A DNA stretch of 64,000 nucleotides from Bog-756 sp963734395. Its GTDB lineage: Bacteria > Actinomycetota > Acidimicrobiia > Acidimicrobiales > RAAP-2. The stretch is taken from NCBI GenBank assembly GCA_963734395.1, contig CAVTGY010000002.1:434001-498000 (forward strand), written 5' to 3'. Within the stretch, counting starts at the first letter, position 1, and each line of letters opens with the position of its first letter. This document shows, piece by piece, positions 34,599 through 43,616 of this stretch. The translations under genes and the position numbers were made by a program. Below the pieces are notes generated by a model. It was given only the letters and a program-made list of their open reading frames with translations, was not told where the DNA came from and searched no databases.

Positions 34599-36095
34599 CT
34601 AGGTGAGGGCGGCGAACCCGGAGTAGGGAACGCCCAGATAGGGGAAGCTGCTTAGGTAGTTCTCGGTGCCCATGGCGGTCAGATCGGTGGGACCCGAGGT
34701 GAGCCCCATGGAAACGGCGCCGGCGTAACCGGTGATAACCGAGCCGGCGGCTCCGTCTGGCGTGTAGGTCTTGTCGACCAGGGGGAGGGTTGCCCCGGCA
34801 ATGGCACGAATCTCGATGGTGGCCACGTCGTCGAATACCCGGCGACCATTCGGATACCCCCCCGGGTCCCCCCCGATCAGTCCGAGGTTGGAGATCTTCG
34901 ATGAGCTGGGTCGAATGGCCACGTTGAGGCGGAGCAGGTCGGCCTGGGTCGGCCCGGTGTAGTTCTGGAACCCGGTGACGATGCCGGACGGGATCCCGGT
35001 GAGCAGGATCGCCAACAGGTCGGCTCGGGCGACGCCGGATTTGTTGAAGGCGTCGAGATTGGGAAACACCCCCGGATAGAGCACCGGCAGCAGCGTGGCC
35101 AATTCGGGATTGGCCACCCGGGAGGCGAACTGCTTGTCGAAGGCGGGCGGCTGCGAGTTCCAGTAGTCCTTGTCCGCCATGGCCACGATCACCTCGTTGA
35201 ACAATGGGTTCCCCAGCCGTGACACCTGCACATAGGGCCCGGCCCCGATGTCCGATTGGGGCTGCCCGCCGTTGCCCGGGCCGCCCCCCCATCCAGGCGA
35301 TCCCCATGGCGGTTGACCCCCGAAGATCCGAACCTTCTGCCGACTGGCCGTGGTCCACACCCCGATGACGGCATTCGGGTCGGTCACCGTGGACGGGTTC
35401 GAGCCGTTCGCGGTGAGGTCATTGATCGGCACCTGGAGGGCGATGGTGTGGACGTTGACCCCGGCGGTCGAGTTGACCCCTGCGGCCATCTTGCCCAGTC
35501 CGGTGTTCATCAACCCGAAGGTGTTGTGGTCCTGCTCGAACGGCCTCAGATCGCCGAGGTCGAAAATGGCGCCGAGGTCGACGTAGAACCCCTCGGCCCG
35601 CTGGCCGGCGAACACCTTGGTTCCCGGCGCAATGGTCATCACGGCGGCATCGGCGAGGGACAGGTAGTCCGGAGTCGAGAGCGGCCCGATATTGCACGGC
35701 GGGCACGGCACCTCCGCCGCCAGCAGGCGCGGGAAGCCGCCGTGGTCCACCCTGGTCACCGCATAGGTCTGGCGGCGGTTCCAGTTCGAGTCGGTAAGAC
35801 CTTGGATCGGCCCGGTGTTGTACAGAAAGGTGTTGGGATTGTGGATCACGCTGTTGAACTGGAACTGGTAGCTGATGTCGGCGTCACCGTCGCCGTCGTT
35901 GTCGATGTGGATCTCATAGAGCACGTCGTCGCCGAACTCGTAGAAGTTGGGACCGCCGTCGGGGCTCTCGAGGGGTACGTAGTTGGCGATCAGCGTCACC
36001 GTGTCGGGGTTGTCGGGGCTGACGAACGCATAGAGGTCGGTCGAGTCGGCAACCGGGTCTTTGGAGATTTCGGGGGCTTCGCGATGAGAAGACAT
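34599..36095 (-). CDS. DUF4331 family protein
   Basis: 498 residues beginning MSSHREAPEISKDPVADSTD followed by LYAFVSPD, the exact opening of DUF4331 proteins. NFYEFGDDVLYEIHIDNDGD includes an Asp-rich loop (DNDGDGDAD) of the calcium-binding kind. Two adjacent Cys-Pro-Pro-Cys residues (VPCPPCNIG) could form a disulfide or bind metal. A Gly/Pro/Trp-rich insert (GGQPPWGSPGWGGG) lies near the middle. No signal peptide is seen in this start, although many relatives are thought to act outside. GAGGT precedes the ATG. The function of DUF4331 is unknown. Confidence 0.85.
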   Translation of the reverse strand: MSSHREAPEISKDPVADSTDLYAFVSPDNPDTVTLIANYVPLESPDGGPNFYEFGDDVLYEIHIDNDGDGDADISYQFQFNSVIHNPNTFLYNTGPIQGLTDSNWNRRQTYAVTRVDHGGFPRLLAAEVPCPPCNIGPLSTPDYLSLADAAVMTIAPGTKVFAGQRAEGFYVDLGAIFDLGDLRPFEQDHNTFGLMNTGLGKMAAGVNSTAGVNVHTIALQVPINDLTANGSNPSTVTDPNAVIGVWTTASRQKVRIFGGQPPWGSPGWGGGPGNGGQPQSDIGAGPYVQVSRLGNPLFNEVIVAMADKDYWNSQPPAFDKQFASRVANPELATLLPVLYPGVFPNLDAFNKSGVARADLLAILLTGIPSGIVTGFQNYTGPTQADLLRLNVAIRPSSSKISNLGLIGGDPGGYPNGRRVFDDVATIEIRAIAGATLPLVDKTYTPDGAAGSVITGYAGAVSMGLTSGPTDLTAMGTENYLSSFPYLGVPYSGFAALT

Positions 36096-36174
36096 GATCT
36101 ACCTCGGATTCTTAGATGTTGGTTGGCATGGACGGTGATGGTTGTGGAGTTGTGGTCAGCGATGGCACCGGTTG

Positions 36175-36477
36175 TTACCGGGCTGCCCGGATCAACCGGG
36201 CGGCCAGTTGGGGATCGAGGACGGTGACCTCGCGTGCTCCGGAGAACAGCCCGATCTCACCGGTGGCCAGGTCCCGGACATGGGCGACCAACGGTTCGCT
36301 CATCGCCGCGCCGTCGGTGTCGGTCACCGCGGCATCGGCGGCGCCGGCGTCGGCCGGTCCCTGGGTCTCGAGCGCGCCGACCACGGCCGGGAGGCCGGGG
36401 AGCGCGGAGATCGCTCCCGCGGTCACGATGGCCGCCGAGCCACCTTTGAGGAACGAACGGCGACTTACCTCACTCAT
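36175..36477 (-). CDS. Tat-signal protein, first gene of the DUF4331 operon
   Basis: About 100 residues from ATG 36477, which has the perfect site AGGAGG 6 bp upstream; the frame open to 36549 is not used. SRRSFLKGGSAAIVTAGAIS is a twin-arginine signal with the SRRSFLK consensus, followed by an Ala/Asp-rich linker and VAHVRDLATGEIGLFSGARE, then LAARLIRAAR. No known domain. The protein is probably exported folded. It lies 79 bp before DUF4331 on the same strand. LFSGAREVTVLDPQL is like the short phosphorylation- or metal-linked tails of some Tat proteins, but I do not assign a role. Confidence 0.72.
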   Translation of the reverse strand: MSEVSRRSFLKGGSAAIVTAGAISALPGLPAVVGALETQGPADAGAADAAVTDTDGAAMSEPLVAHVRDLATGEIGLFSGAREVTVLDPQLAARLIRAAR

Positions 36478-36881
36478 GAAGACCTCCTTGGACGTGGTCC
36501 ACCGCAACGTCCGACTGTGGGTGGCGGATGCCGGAGGCACGACCGTCACGTGGGCAGGGAACCTTGCTGTCTTGGATCCTTCGGAACCAGAGCGGGTCCG
36601 GATGTCCGGTTCCTACGATTTCGTCGGAACCCTCGACGAAAACCGCGCACGGTGACCGTTCGTAGCGGTTGGGTGAGAGGACTCGAGTGGATCGTCGTGG
36701 CTACGTGGATCGAGACCTTCCACTCGCTCGGCCGACGCCCACGGTGTCAGGGCGCCACCGGATCATGGTGGCGCCACCCCGCCGCGGAGCTGTGTAGGTT
36801 CATGCCCATGCCCTTTGCCAGCTCGGGAGTCGGTGAGCGTTTCCGGTACCGTTGGTCGACCGGTACGCCTACGGGCGGTGC
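36478..36881. other. 404-bp intergenic region between the DUF4331 operon and the FMN reductase
   Basis: No protein-like frame on either strand. Contains the inverted repeat at 36608-36631 and three copies of GGAACC or GGTTCC within about 60 bp. The promoters of both divergent units should be here. Confidence 0.5.
36608..36631. promoter_or_regulatory. 24-bp imperfect palindrome with GGTTCC/GGAACC ends
   Basis: The left half GGTTCCTACGAT pairs with the right half TTCGTCGGAACC at 10 of 12 positions. Another GGAACC lies about 25 bp to the left. It is placed about 130 bp upstream of the Tat/DUF4331 operon. A dimeric repressor site is likely; no regulator gene is adjacent. Confidence 0.4.
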
Positions 36882-37400
36882 GTGTTGACCGGCCACGTGG
36901 TGGCGGTCAGCGCCGGAGACTCACCGACGTCGAAGACCCGCGCGCTGGCCAAGGCCGCCGTCGAGCTCGGGGGTGGAGGGCAGCTCATCGATCTCCTCGA
37001 CCTTCCCGCCGACGCCCTCCTCGGACGCGGCCGACACCCGGCGGTCGACGACGCGGTGGCCAGCGCCACCAACGCCCGCGTGCTCGTCCTGGCCACCCCG
37101 GTCTATCGGGCGACGTACAGCGGCGCCCTCAAGGCGTTTCTCGATCGGTTTCCCGCCGATGCGCTGGCCCGGACCGCGGTCGTGCTTGCGGCCACCGCCG
37201 GATCACCCGCGCACTACCTCGCCCTGGATACCGGAGGCCGTGCCGTCGTGGCCAGTCTCGGTGGCTGGACCGTTCCCGCCATCGTGTATGCCACCGGGGC
37301 GGACTTCACCGACGGCGTGCCCAATCCCTCGCTCCTCGAATCGCTGGGAGACGCCCTGGGGCAGGCCCGGATGATCGCCCAGGCCCTGCCATCGCCCTGA
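36882..37400 (+). CDS. NADPH-dependent FMN reductase (SsuE-like flavodoxin fold)
   Basis: About 172 residues from GTG 36882; a TTG at 36885 is the alternative, and upstream residues to 36852 are not family-like. HVVAVSAGDSPTSKTRALAK is the FMN-phosphate loop, LIDLLDLPADAL the second strand, and VLVLATPVYRATYSGALKAF the signature of the SsuE/WrbA-like group. It supplies reduced FMN or acts as a quinone or azo reductase. LDRFPADALARTAVVLAATA follows as usual. It is followed by tag 69 bp downstream in the same direction. Confidence 0.82.
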   Translation: MLTGHVVAVSAGDSPTSKTRALAKAAVELGGGGQLIDLLDLPADALLGRGRHPAVDDAVASATNARVLVLATPVYRATYSGALKAFLDRFPADALARTAVVLAATAGSPAHYLALDTGGRAVVASLGGWTVPAIVYATGADFTDGVPNPSLLESLGDALGQARMIAQALPSP

Positions 37401-37469
37401 GTGGGGTTACCGAGTCGTTCACCACGCCGGCCCTTGAGGGATCGTGTGGTCGCGTGACACCCTGTTGCC

Positions 37470-38030
37470 ATGGGACCGGGACGGCGGTGCGACTGGGCCG
37501 ACAGCTCCGAGTCGATGCGCCGCTACCACGACGAGGAGTGGGGTGTCCCTTCCCATGACGACTCGCATCTGTTCGAAATGCTCATACTCGAAGGCGCCCA
37601 GGCCGGTCTCTCCTGGTCGACCATTCTCAACAAGCGGGAGAACTACCGCCGGGCGTTCGACCACTTCGACCCCGCGCGTGTCGCCCGCTACGACGAGGAC
37701 AAGCTGGCCGAGCTGCTCGGGGATGCCGGCATCGTCCGCAATCGGCTCAAGGTGAGAGCGGCGGTGACCAACGCACGGGCATTCCTGACCATCAGTGACG
37801 CCTCGGGGTCATTCGCCTCCTATCTGTGGGCATGGGTCGGCGGCAACAGGATCGTGAACCGACCTCGGTCGATGGGCGACCTTCCCGCCAAGACCGAGCT
37901 GTCCGACCGGGTGTCTGCCGACCTCAAGCGGCGGGGATTCACGTTCGTCGGGTCGACCATCGTCTACTCGTTTCTCCAGTCGGTGGGCGTGGTCGACGAC
38001 CACCTGGTCACCTGCCCGAGCAAGCGGTAG
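37470..38030 (+). CDS. tag: DNA-3-methyladenine glycosylase I
   Basis: 186 residues, the length of E. coli Tag. The zinc ligands are all present: Cys7 in RRCDW, His20 in RRYHDEEWGVP, His178 and Cys182 in DDHLVTC. The catalytic region LEGAQAGLSWSTILNKRENY holds Glu41 and the purine-stacking Trp49. RGFTFVGSTIVYSFLQSVG is the C-terminal signature. It removes 3-methyladenine from alkylated DNA, starting base-excision repair. The start is the only good Met in frame. Confidence 0.95.
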   Translation: MGPGRRCDWADSSESMRRYHDEEWGVPSHDDSHLFEMLILEGAQAGLSWSTILNKRENYRRAFDHFDPARVARYDEDKLAELLGDAGIVRNRLKVRAAVTNARAFLTISDASGSFASYLWAWVGGNRIVNRPRSMGDLPAKTELSDRVSADLKRRGFTFVGSTIVYSFLQSVGVVDDHLVTCPSKR

Positions 38031-38068
38031 GCGGAGGTCCTGGCCGGTATGGCCGCAGGCACCCATCG

Positions 38069-38515
38069 ATGAGGCTGGACCGGGAGGAATGCGCGGGGTT
38101 GTTGGCCGGATCGGAGCATGGGGTACTGGCCACACGGCACCCGACCCGGGGGGTGGACGCGGTGCCGGTGTGCTTCGTTGCCGACGGTTTGCGGGTGGCC
38201 GTCCCCATCGACCGGGTCAAGGCGAAGACCACGTCGGATCTCCAGAGGACCCGCAACCTCACCCAGGACCCCCGCGCCGCCCTTCTGTGCGACCACTGGG
38301 ATTCCACCGATTGGTCCCGACTGTGGTGGGTGAGGGTCTCGCTCGAACGGGTAGGCGGGACCGCCGAGGAGCGATCGGCGCTGGAGTCCCTACTCCGTGG
38401 CAAGTATCGCCAGTACCGGGACCGCTCCTTCGCCGACCTGCTGGTGTTCCGGACCACCGAGATGACCGGATGGTCGGCCCGACCGGGGCACGACTCGCCG
38501 GATGCCGGCCGTTGA
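38069..38515 (+). CDS. PPOX-class F420-dependent oxidoreductase (Rv1155/TIGR03668-like)
   Basis: 148 residues from ATG 38069; the upstream extension in this frame is antisense-like. GVLATRHPTRGVDAVPVCFV, VPIDRVKAKTTSDLQRTRNL and LWWVRVSLERVG are typical of the split-barrel proteins that actinobacteria use with F420. The tail SFADLLVFRTTEMTGWSA is the conserved end. The function may be F420-linked reduction of a small molecule or cofactor storage. 38 bp separate it from tag on the same strand. Confidence 0.82.
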   Translation: MRLDREECAGLLAGSEHGVLATRHPTRGVDAVPVCFVADGLRVAVPIDRVKAKTTSDLQRTRNLTQDPRAALLCDHWDSTDWSRLWWVRVSLERVGGTAEERSALESLLRGKYRQYRDRSFADLLVFRTTEMTGWSARPGHDSPDAGR

Positions 38516-38527
38516 CCCGACCCGGGT

Positions 38528-39730
38528 TCAGCTCCCGGTCATGGCCGCCACCTGGTCCACCAGGCGGTCCAGCTCAGCACCGGTGTTGAAGTAGTGCGGG
38601 GACGCCCGCACCACCGACGCCGGGTTGGGGGGCGTCATGTCCAGACGGGCGGCCGGAGCGTCGCTCACCCAGACGTTGATGCCGGCCGCTGACGCCGCTT
38701 CGGACATCTCGGTGGGCGTGGCCCGGGCCGAAGTGAAGGTGACGATGCCGCACTGACGGGAACCCCCGTCGCGGACCTCGACCCCGTCGATGGCGGCCAG
38801 ATCGCGGCGCAACTGTGCACCCAGGCCCTGCACCCGGGCGGCGATCGATTCGATACCGATGGCCAGCGCATGGTCGATGGCCACGCCGAGCCCGATGTGG
38901 GCCGCCACCGGGACCTCGTATTCGAGGAAGCGATCGGCCCCCGGTCGGAGCTGGTAGTGGTCAGCGTCCTCCCACACCGCGGCGCTCCCGCCGACGCCCG
39001 GTGGATTGAGTCGCTCCGCGAAGCCGGCCCGGACGTAGAGCAGCCCTGTCCCTCGAGGGCCGCGCAGCCACTTGCGACCGGTGGCAGTGGCCACGTCGCA
39101 GCCGATTCGGGTCACGTCGACGGGAAGCTGCCCGACGCTCTGACAGGCGTCGAGAAAGTAGGGGACACCCGCCCGCCGGCAGGCGTCGCCGGCCTCCTCG
39201 ACCGGATTGACCAGCCCACGATGGGTCCCGACGTGGGTCACCGAAGCGAGGGCGACCCGACCCGAGCGGAGGGCATCGTTCAGCGCCTCCAGGTCCAGCG
39301 TGCCGTCGCCGGTGCTCGGGACCACCTCGATGGTCGCGCCGGTCAGCTCGCACACCTGGAGTAGTCCCAGGTAGTGGCTGTCGTAAGCCATCCGGTCGAC
39401 CAGGAGGTGCATACCGCGGCCGATGCCGCCACCGAGCGCCAGACCCCACAACGCCTTGCTCCACGACTGGGTGTCCGAGCCGGTCACCACCACCTCAGCG
39501 GCATCGCAATCGAGCAGGCGGGCCGCTGACGGTCGCAGGCCTGCGATCCGGTCGGCCGCCAGTCCCGCCGCCTCGTAGCCGCCCCGTTCCGACTCCAGCC
39601 GCAGATGCTCGATCATCGCCGCCAGCGTCGCTTCGGTGGGCAGGGCCGCACCCGCGTTGTTGAGGTGGGCGACCGTCGCGCACCCGGGTGTCGCGGCCCG
39701 CTCGGCTTCGACGTCGAGAGGCCCGGTCAT
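38528..39730 (-). CDS. class V aminotransferase-family PLP enzyme
   Basis: About 400 residues from ATG 39730; the frame opens at 39754, which adds eight residues. HLNNAGAALPT is the substrate loop, FLDACQSVG carries the Asp that pairs with the PLP nitrogen, and ATGRKWLRGPRGTGLLYVR the Schiff-base Lys. This is the cysteine-desulfurase/selenocysteine-lyase-like group that includes EgtE and isopenicillin-N epimerase relatives. No thiol Cys loop typical of IscS is visible, so a lyase or epimerase role is more likely. It stands back-to-back with pdxH, 79 bp apart. Confidence 0.82.
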   Translation of the reverse strand: MTGPLDVEAERAATPGCATVAHLNNAGAALPTEATLAAMIEHLRLESERGGYEAAGLAADRIAGLRPSAARLLDCDAAEVVVTGSDTQSWSKALWGLALGGGIGRGMHLLVDRMAYDSHYLGLLQVCELTGATIEVVPSTGDGTLDLEALNDALRSGRVALASVTHVGTHRGLVNPVEEAGDACRRAGVPYFLDACQSVGQLPVDVTRIGCDVATATGRKWLRGPRGTGLLYVRAGFAERLNPPGVGGSAAVWEDADHYQLRPGADRFLEYEVPVAAHIGLGVAIDHALAIGIESIAARVQGLGAQLRRDLAAIDGVEVRDGGSRQCGIVTFTSARATPTEMSEAASAAGINVWVSDAPAARLDMTPPNPASVVRASPHYFNTGAELDRLVDQVAAMTGS

Positions 39731-39809
39731 CACAGCGGAATCTAGCAACGCCACGCCGTCGCCACCTTCGAGTTCCCGATCTGGATCGTTTCACCACCGG
39801 CCACGTTCT

Positions 39810-40433
39810 ATGGTCGAGTCGGTGAGCGATCCCTTCGAACCGCTGCTGGAGAGTGACGTCGACCCTGATCCGTTGGTGCAGTTCAGCCGGTGGTTCGACG
39901 ACGCCGCCACCGTGGTGGCCAACCCGGAGGCGATGGCGGTGGCCTCCGCCGACCGAAAGGGTCGGCCATCGGTGCGAATGGTGCTCCTGAAGGCATGGGA
40001 CGAGGACGGCTTCGTGTTCCACACCAACTTCAACAGCCGCAAAGGACATGAGCTGACCGAGAACCCCTACGCCGCCCTGCTCTTCTATTGGGAACCCCGC
40101 GGTCGGCAGGTGCGGATCGAAGGAACGATCGGACCCACCGGTGACGACGAGTCCGATGCCTATTTCGCCACCCGGCCCCGCGGCGGACAGATCAGCGCGT
40201 GGGCATCGCGCCAGAGCGACCCGATCGAAAGCCGCGGTCTGTTGGACGCCACGGTGGACGATCTGGAGGCCGAGCTTGCCGGGCGACCGGTTTCCCGTCC
40301 GTCGTGGTGGGGCGGGTTGCGGGTCCGACCCAACCGGTTCGAGTTCTGGCAGAACCGCCAGGACCGCCTGCATGACCGGCTCGAGTACACCCGGCGGTCC
40401 GGTAGGTGGCGGATTTCCCGACTCCAGCCCTGA
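39810..40433 (+). CDS. pdxH: pyridoxamine 5'-phosphate oxidase
   Basis: About 207 residues from ATG 39810 (or GTG 39822). It follows the PdxH plan closely: PSVRMVLLKAWDEDGFVFHT, FNSRKGHELTENPYAALLFY, GRQVRIEGTI, RPRGGQISAWASRQS, RPSWWGGLRVRPNRFEFWQN and the final RLHDRLEYTR. FMN and PLP contacts (RPRGGQISAWASRQS and the terminal HDR) are present. It oxidises pyridoxine- or pyridoxamine-5'-phosphate to PLP with FMN and oxygen. The neighbour facing the other way is a PLP enzyme. The frame upstream to 39636 is antisense to that gene. Confidence 0.93.
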   Translation: MVESVSDPFEPLLESDVDPDPLVQFSRWFDDAATVVANPEAMAVASADRKGRPSVRMVLLKAWDEDGFVFHTNFNSRKGHELTENPYAALLFYWEPRGRQVRIEGTIGPTGDDESDAYFATRPRGGQISAWASRQSDPIESRGLLDATVDDLEAELAGRPVSRPSWWGGLRVRPNRFEFWQNRQDRLHDRLEYTRRSGRWRISRLQP

Positions 40434-40483
40434 GATCGGTGTCAGTCGGAGCCGGTCATGGCGGGCCGCAGTATGTTCACGGT

Positions 40484-41677
40484 ATGACAGACGACACCAC
40501 ACGGGTGCGCGAGCGGATCGACCGACTGCTCGAAGAGATCGACCCCCGCACGGCCCCGGTGGAGGAGTTCCGCGGTCGTCAGTTCGACCTCGGGCTGGCC
40601 TGGGTCTCCTTTCCGGAAGGGCGGGGCGGGCTCGACCTCCGGCCCGACCTGCAGCGGGAAGTCGACCGTCGGGTCGTCGAGGCCGGGGCCACCCCGCCCG
40701 GAGCACGGGAGTTCTTCGGGTTGACCATGGCCGGTCCGACCGTGGTGACCCATGGTTCGGACGAGCTGCGAAACCGGATCCTGCGCCCCACCTTCACCGG
40801 CGAGGAGTCGTGGTGCCAGCTGTTCAGCGAGCCCGGTTCCGGATCGGATCTGGCCGGCCTGTCCACCCGGGCCGTTCGCGACGGCGACGAGTGGGTGATC
40901 ACCGGTCAGAAGGTGTGGAACACCTTGGCCCACATCGCCGACCGGGGCATGCTGGTGGCTCGTACCGATACCGAGGCCCCCAAGCACAAAGGCCTGACCT
41001 ATTTCGCCCTCGACATGCACGCGCCCGGTGTCGACGTGCGCCCGCTGCGCCAGATGACCGGCGAAGCCGAATTCAATGAGGTCTACATCACCGAGACGCG
41101 GGTTCCCGACGCCGACCGGATCGGCGACGTCGGCGAGGGGTGGCGAGTCGCCATGACCACCCTGTCCAACGAACGGACCTCCATCGGAGGCGGTGGATCA
41201 TCCACCAGAGAGTCGGGGCCGATCGCCGAGGCGCTGCGGATCTGGCGTGGCCAGAAGTCCCGCCAGAATCCCATCGATCGCGACCGGCTCACCCGAGCGT
41301 GGATCGAATCCGAGGTGCTTCGTCTGACCAACATGCGGGCGAGCCAGAATCGGAAGGCCGGCAACCCTGGACCCGAGGGATCGATCGCCAAGCTGATGTT
41401 CGCCGAGGTCAACATGCGGACCTACGAACTGTGTGTCGACCTGCTGGGTTCAGCCGCTCTGATCGGGTACGACTACACCATGCGACGGTCTGAGGCGCTC
41501 GGTCTGGTGGGGAGGCCCGGCTCGGCGCGCAAGATGTTCCTCCGGTCCCGCGCCAACTCCATCGAGGGCGGCACCTCCGAGATTCAACGCAACATTCTCG
41601 GGGAGAGAATTCTCGGGCTTCCGGGTGATATCCGGGTCGACAAGGAATTGCCGTGGTCGAAGGTACCCCGCAGTTGA
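40484..41677 (+). CDS. acyl-CoA dehydrogenase family protein
   Basis: 397 residues from ATG 40484. CQLFSEPGSGSDLAGLSTRA is the FAD-binding signature, VWNTLAHIADRGMLVARTD the second, and SRANSIEGGTSEIQRNILGE the C-terminal motif in which Glu replaces the frequent Tyr-Gly pair near the active site. IGDVGEGWRVAM and FAEVNMRTYELCVDLLGSAA are also typical. It oxidises an acyl-CoA or a similar thioester in the cytoplasm. The thioesterase at 41712 and the LLM oxidoreductase follow in the same direction with short gaps, so an acyl-CoA degradation operon is likely. Confidence 0.88.
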   Translation: MTDDTTRVRERIDRLLEEIDPRTAPVEEFRGRQFDLGLAWVSFPEGRGGLDLRPDLQREVDRRVVEAGATPPGAREFFGLTMAGPTVVTHGSDELRNRILRPTFTGEESWCQLFSEPGSGSDLAGLSTRAVRDGDEWVITGQKVWNTLAHIADRGMLVARTDTEAPKHKGLTYFALDMHAPGVDVRPLRQMTGEAEFNEVYITETRVPDADRIGDVGEGWRVAMTTLSNERTSIGGGGSSTRESGPIAEALRIWRGQKSRQNPIDRDRLTRAWIESEVLRLTNMRASQNRKAGNPGPEGSIAKLMFAEVNMRTYELCVDLLGSAALIGYDYTMRRSEALGLVGRPGSARKMFLRSRANSIEGGTSEIQRNILGERILGLPGDIRVDKELPWSKVPRS

Positions 41678-41711
41678 CCGGCGCTCCCCAGGCCACGGCG
41701 GTGCCGGTCGG

Positions 41712-42540
41712 GTGACCAACGCGGCGGAGTTTCTGGGAATGGAGCCGGTGGATGGTGACCACCTGCACTGGCGGCTGACCGTGGTGCCCGAGTTGACCAC
41801 CCCGGGCCAGTTCCTCTTCGGCGGATGTGGATTGGGTGCGGCCCTGGTTGCCATCGAGGCGGCATCGGGCCGGCCGACCATCTGGTCGACGGCCCAGTAC
41901 CTGTCCTATGCGCCGACCCATTCGGTCCTCGATCTGACGGTGACCCTGGCGGCCGAGGGACGTCGTGTCATCCAGGGCTCGGGCGGTCGGAACGGTGGGC
42001 GAGAAGGAGATCCTGACGGTCAACGCCGCGGTCGGGTTGCCCGGCTCTCTCGATGTGGGCGGGGTGTGGGTCAGCCCGCCCGAGGTGCCCCCGCCGGACC
42101 AGTGCCCACCCCGGCACTTCCCCGACTTCTCGGCGGCGTCGATCTTCGACCGGATCGAGGTGCGCCTGGCCAAGGGGCTCTCGTTCGAGGCGATCATGGC
42201 GGAGCGGTTCGGACCGGGCGATCCGAGCAGCGCGCTGTGGGCCCGAGTCCCCGGGCATCTCGAGCCATCGGCGGCCACCCTGGCGATCATCGGGGACTAC
42301 GTGTCCGGTGGCCTCTCGCAACCGCTCGGTCGCCGGACGATGTCGCGAAGCCTCGACAACACCTTGCGGGTGGTCCATCTCGAACCGACCGAGTGGGTCC
42401 TGTGCGACATCCACATCGACGCGGTGGTCGACGGGTACGGGCACGGCAACGCCAACCTCTGGTCACAGAGCGGGTCGTTGCTGGCCACCGCCAGCCAGTC
42501 GATGAGCGTGCGGCTCTGGGACCTACAGAGGCTGGGGTGA
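41712..42540 (+). CDS. acyl-CoA thioesterase, double hot-dog type (frame break near 41975)
   Basis: The first frame from GTG 41712 reads TNAAEFLGMEPVDGDHLHWR, then QFLFGGCGLGAALVAIEAAS and STAQYLSYAPTHSVLDLTV, the first hot-dog domain of a TesB-like thioesterase. It loses sense after GRRVIQG near 41975. The next frame resumes AVGTVGEKEILTVNAAVGLP and runs to the stop at 42540, with the second domain ending LLATASQSMSVRLW. About 275 residues in all. It hydrolyses acyl-CoA. It lies 34 bp after the acyl-CoA dehydrogenase. Confidence 0.8.
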
Positions 42541-42560
42541 ACCAGGTGAGGGAGAATACG

Positions 42561-43611
42561 ATGAAGATCAGCACATTGCTCAGCTACGCCGGTGGGTTCC
42601 GCAGGTCGGCGCTCGAGGTCGTCGAGCTGGAGAAGGCCGGGCTCGACCTGGTGTGGGTGGCCGAAGCGTACGGCCTGGACAGTCCCAGCCAGATGGGTTA
42701 CCTGGCCGCCCTCACCGAGCGGGTGGAGATCGGCTCGTCGATCCTGCCCATCTACTCCCGGACCCCGACGTTGATCGCCATGACCGCGGCCGGAGTGGAC
42801 ACCTTGTCCGAGGGCCGCTTCCACCTGGGTCTGGGCTCCTCGGGGCCCCAGGTGGTCGAAGGCTGGCACGGGGTCCCGTTCACCGCTCCCGTCGCTCGCA
42901 CCCGCGAGATCATCGAGGTCTGCCGGCAGGTGTGGGCGCGGACCGAACCGCTGGTCCACCAGGGGAACTTACTACTCGATGCCGCTCCCGGCCGGCGAGG
43001 GAACCGGCCTGGGCAAGGCACTCAAGATCATCGGCCGGCCGGTCCGACCGTCCATCCCCATATGGGTGGCCGCTCTCGGCGAGAAGAACGTGGCCATGAC
43101 CGCTGAGGTGGCCGACGGCTGGATCCCCATGCTGTTCATGCCGGAGAAGGCACGCGACGTCTGGGGTGCCTCGCTCGACGCCGGCCGAGCCAGGCGGGAC
43201 CCGGCCCTTCCTCCATTGCAGATCACCGTGGGCGGACCGCTGGCCATCGGCGAGGGCGACCAGGTCACCGCGCTGCGGGAGCTCGCCCGGCCGATGGTGG
43301 CCCTGTACGTCGGTGGCATGGGCGCCAAGGGAAAGAATTTCTACAACGACGTGGTCCGGCGGTACGGGTTCGAGGAGGAGGCCGAAAGGATTCAGGATCT
43401 CTACCTCGACGGCAAGAAGACCGAGGCGGAGGCGGTGGTACCCGACGCCCTCCTCGAGGCGACTTCGCTGTGCGGCCCGGAGAGCTATGTGGCCGAGCGC
43501 ATCGCCGCCTTCGGAGAAGCCGGCGTGACCCACCTCCAGGTGAGCCCCATGCCCGTCGGCGATCAGCGCCCGGTCGACCTCATCGCCAAGGTCAAGGACC
43601 TGATCGGGTGA
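42561..43611 (+). CDS. LLM-class F420-dependent oxidoreductase (frame break near 42968)
   Basis: ATG 42561 has GAGGGAGAATACG upstream. MKISTLLSYAGGFRRSALEV, LDLVWVAEAYGLDSPSQMGY, EIGSSILPIYSRTPTLIAMT and FHLGLGSSGPQVVEGWHGVP are bacterial-luciferase-like (LLM) motifs of the F420 subgroup. The frame goes wrong after VHQGN at 42968; the other frame continues with PLPAGEGTGLGKALKIIGRP and WVAALGEKNVAMTAEVADGW to the stop at 43611. About 350 residues. It carries out a two-electron reduction or oxidation with F420. Same operon as the acyl-CoA genes. Confidence 0.85.
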
Positions 43612-43616
43612 GCTGA

